DNA of 64,000 nt from Udeniomyces pyricola (Eukaryota > Basidiomycota > Tremellomycetes > Cystofilobasidiales > Mrakiaceae): NCBI GenBank assembly GCA_039545295.1, contig BCIK01000032.1:157480-221479 (forward strand). The letters run 5' to 3'. Below, piece after piece: positions 58,401 to 64,000 of this stretch. The stretch's first letter is position 1. Every line of letters starts with the position of its first letter. A model generated the notes under the pieces. It worked only from the letters and a program-made list of their open reading frames with translations. It had not been told where the DNA came from and did not search any database. Both the position numbers and the translations under genes were made by a program.

Positions 58401-60054
58401 TCCTTAGTCTCAATGGCCGTCGCAAGTTTTTCCATGGATTGGCGGTGCTCATGTTCGTCCCGGGGATATATATCGATGTACGTCGTCGATGATTCCTTTT
58501 CTCTCCCTCTCTCTCTCCTTTTTTTTGTTGTTACAATTTTCTTTGGTTCCCTTTCGTACCTTGTCACAATTTCGATCTCACACATACACGCACAGTTTCT
58601 CTCTGTGTGTTCGAAGCAAGCTCGAACAGACATCGTCTACTGTTTTTCAATCCAACCTGAAAAAAAGAAGAAAAAAGAATTCTATCGACACTGCTGACAA
58701 ACGCCTATTCCTCCTCTTTTATCCCCGATCTCCTCTCCCTCCTCCCCCTTCCCTTCCCTTCTCTCTCACCTCAACCACTCAACCAATCGACTGCTCAATC
58801 CAACCCTCTTCAACCCTTCTCTCGACCTAGCCGGCTTTCACCCACCTCGCGTTCTCCATCGCTTTCGCCGGCTTCATCTTTGCCGAATACGTTCGCTATT
58901 TCGCCCTCTACCCATTCGGAGCCGTCGTCCATCTGTTCCTGAACGAGTTCTTGGACCATAAGGATTCGGGCACGGCGATCTTGAGCCATTTTTATCTGTT
59001 GACGGGGTGTGCGTTTGGGTTGTGGTTGGAGAGGTGAGATAGGTTTTTTTTTTTCGCTTGTGTCGCGGCTTGGGTTCTTGGATTGGGGAAGAGAAAGAAA
59101 GAGGGTTTTTTTTTCCCTAAAGTAGAGACTGACAAAACGCGATTGATTCCTGTCTTCCTTGTGAAACTCCCTTTATCAACGACGTGTTCCCTTCCCCTTT
59201 CCCCCTTCCCTCTACCCTTTCGATCTTCCCGTTTCCTTCTTTACCTCTTTTTCTTTTCTTTATTTTTTGCTTTTTTTTACTCTTTTCTTTTTCTATACAG
59301 TCCTTCGCAAGTACTGTCGTACATCGGTGTACTCACCTTGGGTATAGGAGACGCTCTCGTTCGTCCAACACCTCTCTCTCTCTCTCCCTCATCTTTTTAT
59401 CAACATCATGATCCCAACAAAACAATTATAGGGAAACAAAGACTTTTTCTTTGCCTTGCGCTTGGCTTTCCCTTGCTGATTGTTTCTGTCTCCTTCTTCC
59501 CTCTCTGCCTCCTCACCCATTTTTCCTCTTCCCACGACCCATCTTTCCCATCCGACCTCTCTCTCTCTCTCTCCTTTTCTAGGCTTCGATCATCGGCCGT
59601 CAGTTCGGCTCGATTCGGTGGTCCGCCAGCTCGGGTAAGACGGTCGAGGGGTCCCTTGCGTTTTGGGCAGGCGTCGTCGGGCCGGCGATGGCATTGCATG
59701 CGTTAGGCATCGTCGAGGAGTTAAAAGTGAGTCTTTTGTAAAGAGAGATTGAAAAAAAAAGAAGAGAAAAAAAAAAAGAAGAAGAACAAGAAAAGGAGAA
59801 GATCCGTTTGTTTGAACATAGTCATCTCATCCACACTTTCTTGGGGGTTTTTTTTTTTTCTGATCTGCCCTCTTTTTTTTTTTTTGCTCTCCATCTCTCT
59901 CTTTTTTTTTTCCTTCTTTTCTCTCCTTTTCAAGATCCTCCGGTTCGGACTGTCGATCGCGTTAGCGTCGGTCCTCGAGGCGTGGTCGAACCAGAACGAC
60001 AACCTCATCATCCCGATTTACGCTTGGTCCGTCGCGAGTCTGCTTGGCGTTTGA
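55485..60054 (+). CDS. SEC59: Dolichol kinase Sec59 with long N-terminal extension
   Basis: This ER-membrane enzyme phosphorylates dolichol with CTP, the last step in making dolichyl phosphate for N-glycosylation, O-mannosylation and GPI anchors. Seven exons (55485-57249, 57356-57519, 57662-58477, 58831-59033, 59301-59358, 59583-59726, 59935-60054) sum to 3270 nt, 1089 residues. The first 280 or so residues are a Ser/Arg/His-rich disordered region (SSFRSSRRPRRGLSPSS onwards) not seen in yeast Sec59, which is about 519 residues. Many transmembrane helices follow. The catalytic C-terminal block is clear: GRRKFFHGLAVLMFVPG, FAEYVRYFALYPFG, LNEFLDHKDSG, the CTP-binding-type motif LGIGDALASIIGRQFG, then SGKTVEGSLAF. 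It ends IYAWSVASLLGV. A large Gly/Ser loop (GGGGDTSIGGSGGSTSHS) precedes this block. Confidence 0.93.
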
Positions 60055-60820
60055 GGAAAACAGAAAGAAAAGAAAAAAAGAAACGGTTGTTTATTCTCTT
60101 CTGGAGGGGCATATGTGGAAGGAGGAGGAAGAGGGGAGAGGGAATAGAATGAAGATTTGCATTGGGGTTTGATTTTAAGCCTGCTATACGCGAACACCTC
60201 GATGACTTGCCCATGAAGTATCACTGCTACTACTAGTGATTCACATGTACATCATGAGAAAGGGGGAAAGACTCAATTCTCACCCCCCCTCCCTTTTTTT
60301 TTCACGGTCCCACCACCTCTTCGAAGAGATCAGCAAATGGATCAGATTGATAAAAACGAGAACAAACAAAAAAAAAGATAGAGGAGAAAGGAAGAAAAAA
60401 AAGGAAACGAGAATGAAAAACGAAAGGAAACGAGAAAAGAGGAGCGAGAGAACGAAGAAAGGGCGGAAGGAGGCGACCGGAAGGGTGAGAGGGAGGGAGG
60501 GAGAAGGATTGGAGGGTTGAGTTGAGAGATCTTAGAGAGGGAGAGGAGGAGGGGTGGGGGGGTTGGTGGAGGATAAGTGTGTGTGTGTGTGTGTGTGTCA
60601 AGAGCGGATGACAGGGTTTAGTATAGGTGAGAAAGGAGGAGAGGAAAAGTGAGTCAAGTGTATGTGTTGTTATAGAAAGGGGAGAGGGCAGGTTCAAGTA
60701 TCTAAGAAGAGACAAAGAAAGATTGAAGACCAAAGAAAAGCTTTTTTTTAGTTGTGGTTGTTGTGATTGCTTTTGCTGTTTTAGATCATTGTTATGATTT
60801 TTTTTGGTTGGAGTCTTTTT
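60055..60820. other. Convergent intergenic region, SEC59 and ADE4 3' ends
   Basis: Strongly purine-rich on the plus strand (60360-60530), with (GT)n at 60577-60599 and T runs near 60741 and 60799. Apparent Lys/Arg- or Ser/Leu-rich ORFs are translations of these tracts; no gene is supported. Confidence 0.75.
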
Positions 60821-63800
60821 TTAAGCGTGGTGCCAGCTGTTGTGAAGGCCAACGGTGTCGTTGGGCGTTTGAGGGCCCGAGTTGGAGAAGGAAGCCGAGG
60901 TCCCGTTCGCAAGACCGATAGCGGCGTCGGCTCCATCTGAAAGGAAAGGTAAAAAAAAAAAACCCACAGACGAGTGTTGTTCGATTAGTTTTCCTCTTTC
61001 ATCAATTACACAACCAGAATTGAAGATCTCTCCTCCTCCGTCCTCTGCTTTGACCTTCCCCATCCAAGAAACTAGTCGAGCGAAAACCAAGTGACACGTA
61101 CTCATCGGACCCGAGCATCCATTGTAAGCCTCCTCGACTTCCGCCACGACCATCCCACCTTTCGCGCCCAACTCCTTGATCTTGGCGTTGTCGTTACGGA
61201 TCTCGACCAGGCTGTTGAGGTACTCTTCCGTGATATCGCCAGTGACGTACTTGCCGGTGAAGACGGAGCAATCAAACGTCTCGATCGATGGGTTGAACTG
61301 TTGGCACGACTTGATGAGATCCGGCAGGGTTTGGAAAATGACGAGGTCGGCTCCGATCTCGGTCGCGACTTCGGCGGTCGTCCGGTTGTGGGCGACGAGT
61401 TCGTGAGGGGAAGGCATGTCGATACCGTAGACATTGGAGAATCTGAGGAAGGGAGACAGGAGAGGTAGATGAAAGGAGGAAGGGAAAGAAAGCGCAGAGG
61501 TCAGTCTGCCAGAGTCATGATGATGCAAAACCTCCAACTGTTTCCGTGCAGGTCGGGTTGGGAAGGAATGGGGGTAGAGAGGTGGACGAGGGAGCAAGCG
61601 AAGCAGGCTCGCAAGCGCTTGTTCTGTTTGTTCTTCTTTCTTTTTTTGCGTTAAAACTTACCGGATTGCTGGCGCGCACGAGGCGACAAAGACCTTTTTC
61701 GACCCGACGTCCTTGGCCATCTGGATGATCTCCTTGGACGTAGTTCCTCGGACGATCGAGTCTTTGAGCGAAAGGAAAGGAGTAAAAAGAAGAACATTCA
61801 ACGGAAAAAGTGACAAGATAAAAGGAGAAAGGGAGACAGGCAAACACGTCAGATGTTTCCTCCTCGTAACAAAGCATCTGGGAACTGGAATGAGAGAGGG
61901 CGATGTTTGGAAGAGGTGGAAGGGATTTACCATCAACGAGCAGGACGTTTTTGCCGGCAAACTCAAGGGGCATGGCGTTGAGCTTCCTTCGGACGTTCTT
62001 CCTCCTAAAGGAACAACCAGATAGGAAAGGGTCGAACGGGCATATGTATCAGGGTTGAGTTAGGTTTGATTTTCGTACCGGCCCAGCAGAATTAGAAGAA
62101 GCCCTGAAAGCAAAGACCACGCTTGACTTACCTCATCTCCTGACCGGGCATGATGAAGGTTCGTCCAACGTATCGGTTCTTGACGAAACCCTCTCGGTAC
62201 GGAATGCCGAGCTTCTGGGCGAGCTGAAGGGCTGCAACCCTCGACGTATCCGGCACGGGAATAACGACATCGATCGTCTCTCCGACTTCCTCCAGGACCC
62301 GCTTAACCTCGTCGGCGAGGAGATCTCCCATCGCCATTCGCGAACGGTAGACCGAGATACCATCGAGTGTCGAGTCTGGGCGAGCAAAGTAGACGTACTC
62401 GAAGATGTCGGGCGCGAATGTTCGTTTCGGGGCGAGCACACGGCGGGTGATGGCTTCTCGGGTAACGATGACGGCCTCTCCTAGAAAAGCCGAAATCAAT
62501 TAGAATGGGAGCAAAGGGAAGGGAAAAAAAAGAGAAGAATGAAGTGGAGGCGCGAAGGAGATACGAAACTGTATCAGTGAATCTATGCTGTGGTGCACAC
62601 ACACACACACACACACACACAGACGCAATCGAGAGACGTGACAGTGGAGACGCGACCATCTTGAAGGGGCCAACGCTTACCTGGCGCGACATCCTCCCAG
62701 TTGGTGAAGCCGAGGGCGTCAGCGACGACGCTTTCGCTCGCGAACAAATGGTCGGTTCCCTCGGTTCCATCTTTGGCGATGCTCGTCCTCGTCGCGAGTC
62801 CCACCGGTCGGATTCCGTTCGGGTCCCTGAACGCAATAAGCCCAAAGCCAGCAATCATGGTCGTGCAGGCGTAGGCGCCCGAACACTGAGCCATGAGATC
62901 TCGGATGGCGGTGAAGATGTCCTCCTCGTTGATTCGGACCTTGCCCGTCTTCTCAAGGTTGTTGGCGAGGATGTTGAGGAGCAACTCCGAGTCCGAGTCG
63001 GTGTTGATGTGTCGGTGGGCTTCGGTATCAAGGAAGGTCCTCAGCTTCTTGGTGTTGGTAAGGTTACCGTTCTGTAGTAGCACGAAGGAGAACAGACGTT
63101 AGCAATCGCCCGGAGACCAAGAGCGCGCGGTCGCGTGGGTTCTTGGTCCATGTTCTCAGAAGAGCGAAGCCTTGCTCACGTGAGCCATGACGAGACCATA
63201 CGGGGCGTTGACGTAGAACGGCTGAGCCTCGGCGTGTGCTGACGAACCAGCAGTAGGGTACCTGACTATCGAGCGCAAGCAACAAAAAGAAGAGACAAAA
63301 ACCGAACCGAAAGCGACGCAATCGCACGTGCCCATGGATAGAAATTCAGCCCGAGTTTCCTGCATGCCTTCGGGCGACCTTCCGAACTTTGGATATCAAG
63401 AAGGTGGGGGAATCTTTGCTGCCTCGCGCTAGATAAAGTCACTGACCATGTCCGATACCCATGAGACCCTTGAGTCCAGCGACGGCTCGGGTGTCAAAGA
63501 CGTCTCGAACCATGCCGTTGGCCTTGACCTGGGGGAGAAGGGAAGGCGAAAGGAGAGCCAGGAGGGAGGATACGCCGAGCAGAGTTCGAGCGGCTGTTTG
63601 AGCATTTCTCGGCGGATGATGTTGCGGCTAGAAGTCATCCTTCATGCCAGCGATGCAGGACAGCCATCGCATATGCGCCATCTTTAGGGCAAAGGAGGGT
63701 GGACATGCAAAAGCAAGGCAAGACAAGAGCAGGGCGACGGCAAACTGACTTGGTAGAATCGACCTCGGGGAGCACCGCAGGTCACAACACCACAAGCATC

Positions 63801-63900
63801 CTGAGAGAGAGGAGAGGATAAGAGGATGGCTCAATGAGCATGCTGTGCTAGCATTAGCTTGACATCGTTTATGGAGTCGTGCTTGGACTGTACCTGTCCT
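60821..63900 (-). CDS. ADE4: Amidophosphoribosyltransferase (5' end outside window)
   Basis: This cytosolic enzyme makes 5-phosphoribosylamine from PRPP and glutamine, the first committed step of purine synthesis. The first exon, with the catalytic N-terminal Cys, lies off the right edge. The window opens with a 7-nt microexon (63894-63900, R-G-Q) joined to 63750-63800 ([17 protein letters not shown]). Glutaminase-domain motifs follow: [52 protein letters not shown] and [13 protein letters not shown]. The phosphoribosyltransferase half has [28 protein letters not shown], the 13-residue PRPP motif [13 protein letters not shown] split by an intron, and [17 protein letters not shown]. The C terminus is a non-conserved Ser/Asn-rich tail ending NSWHHA. 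Introns include a (CA)n run at 62595-62621. Confidence 0.96.
62595..62621 (+). repeat. (CA)n microsatellite in an ADE4 intron
   Basis: About 13 CA dinucleotides on the plus strand, i.e. (GT)n in the transcript, inside the intron downstream of the WEDVAPG exon. Confidence 0.95.
63894..63900 (-). other. ADE4: 7-nt microexon of ADE4
   Basis: On the coding strand AGGACAG lies between a long pyrimidine tract ending gtgccccctgcag and gtacag. It supplies A GGA CAG, completing the invariant HRGQD of the glutaminase domain together with the next exon (GAT GCT TGT). The preceding exon, ending in two bases of the Arg codon, must be outside the window. Confidence 0.75.
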
Positions 63901-64000
63901 CTGCAGGGGGCACAAGCGACGGAGGCGGAGGCAGCAGAATGAAGACGTGGGTTTCAAGAAATGTCAGCAGAATTCAAAACGGAGAGAGAGAGAGAGAGAG

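Noticed and set aside
1..64000. Biosynthetic cluster, CRISPR-like or other coordinated novel system
   Set aside because: The genes are unrelated housekeeping genes in mixed orientation with ordinary spacing, and no repeat-spacer array or co-oriented unknown gene set is present.

Overview
This is a window of fungal nuclear DNA, most likely from a basidiomycete. The evidence is dense short spliceosomal introns (GT-AG, usually gtgagt, gtaagt, gtacgt or gttcgt donors, with pyrimidine-rich acceptors), split fungal housekeeping genes, and no prokaryotic operon structure. The very high intron density and tiny exons suit a Tremellomycetes-like or related lineage, but the class cannot be fixed from sequence alone. 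All gene models below were spliced by eye. For ASN1, CTP1, FIS1, CUE5, COX8, the LIM gene, the nucleotide-sugar transporter, the thioredoxin-like gene, SEC59 and the small orphan gene, the exon lengths add up to a whole number of codons.

Layout from left to right: (1) a LEA2-domain membrane protein gene (minus, 3' end off the left edge). (2) ASN1, glutamine-hydrolysing asparagine synthetase (plus); genes 1 and 2 diverge across 0.9 kb that holds a 13-bp minisatellite. (3) STT4, phosphatidylinositol 4-kinase III-alpha, about 9.1 kb (minus). (4) A CtIP/Ctp1/Sae2 DNA-end-resection factor (plus), divergent from STT4 across 233 bp. (5) A PTR2 peptide transporter (minus). (6) A small acidic orphan gene (minus). 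(7) FIS1 (minus). (8) A CUE5-like ubiquitin-binding protein (plus), divergent from FIS1 across 318 bp. (9) COX8/COX7C, a small cytochrome c oxidase subunit (plus). (10) A three-LIM paxillin-like protein (minus). (11) An SLC35-type nucleotide-sugar transporter (plus). (12) VPS5/SNX1 of the retromer (minus). (13) A short relic-like ORF (plus). (14) An ER thioredoxin-like membrane protein (plus). (15) SEC59 dolichol kinase with a very long N-terminal extension (plus). (16) ADE4, amidophosphoribosyltransferase (minus, 5' end off the right edge).

The genes do not form one pathway. Two belong to glutamine-amide nitrogen metabolism (ASN1, ADE4). Others serve membrane lipid and traffic functions (STT4, VPS5, SEC59, nucleotide-sugar transporter) or mitochondria (FIS1, COX8). 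No mobile element, CRISPR array, tRNA or rRNA was found. Intergenic and intronic DNA is full of homopurine/homopyrimidine tracts, poly-G runs up to 30 bases and dinucleotide repeats.

The most striking observation is a recurrent use of microexons. Restoring conserved reading frames requires internal exons of 4 nt (PTR2), 6 nt (COX8), 7 nt (ADE4), 8 and 11 nt (STT4), and 12 and 14 nt (CTP1), plus first coding parts of 4 nt (PTR2) and 8 nt (STT4). Standard gene callers would probably mis-predict most of these genes.
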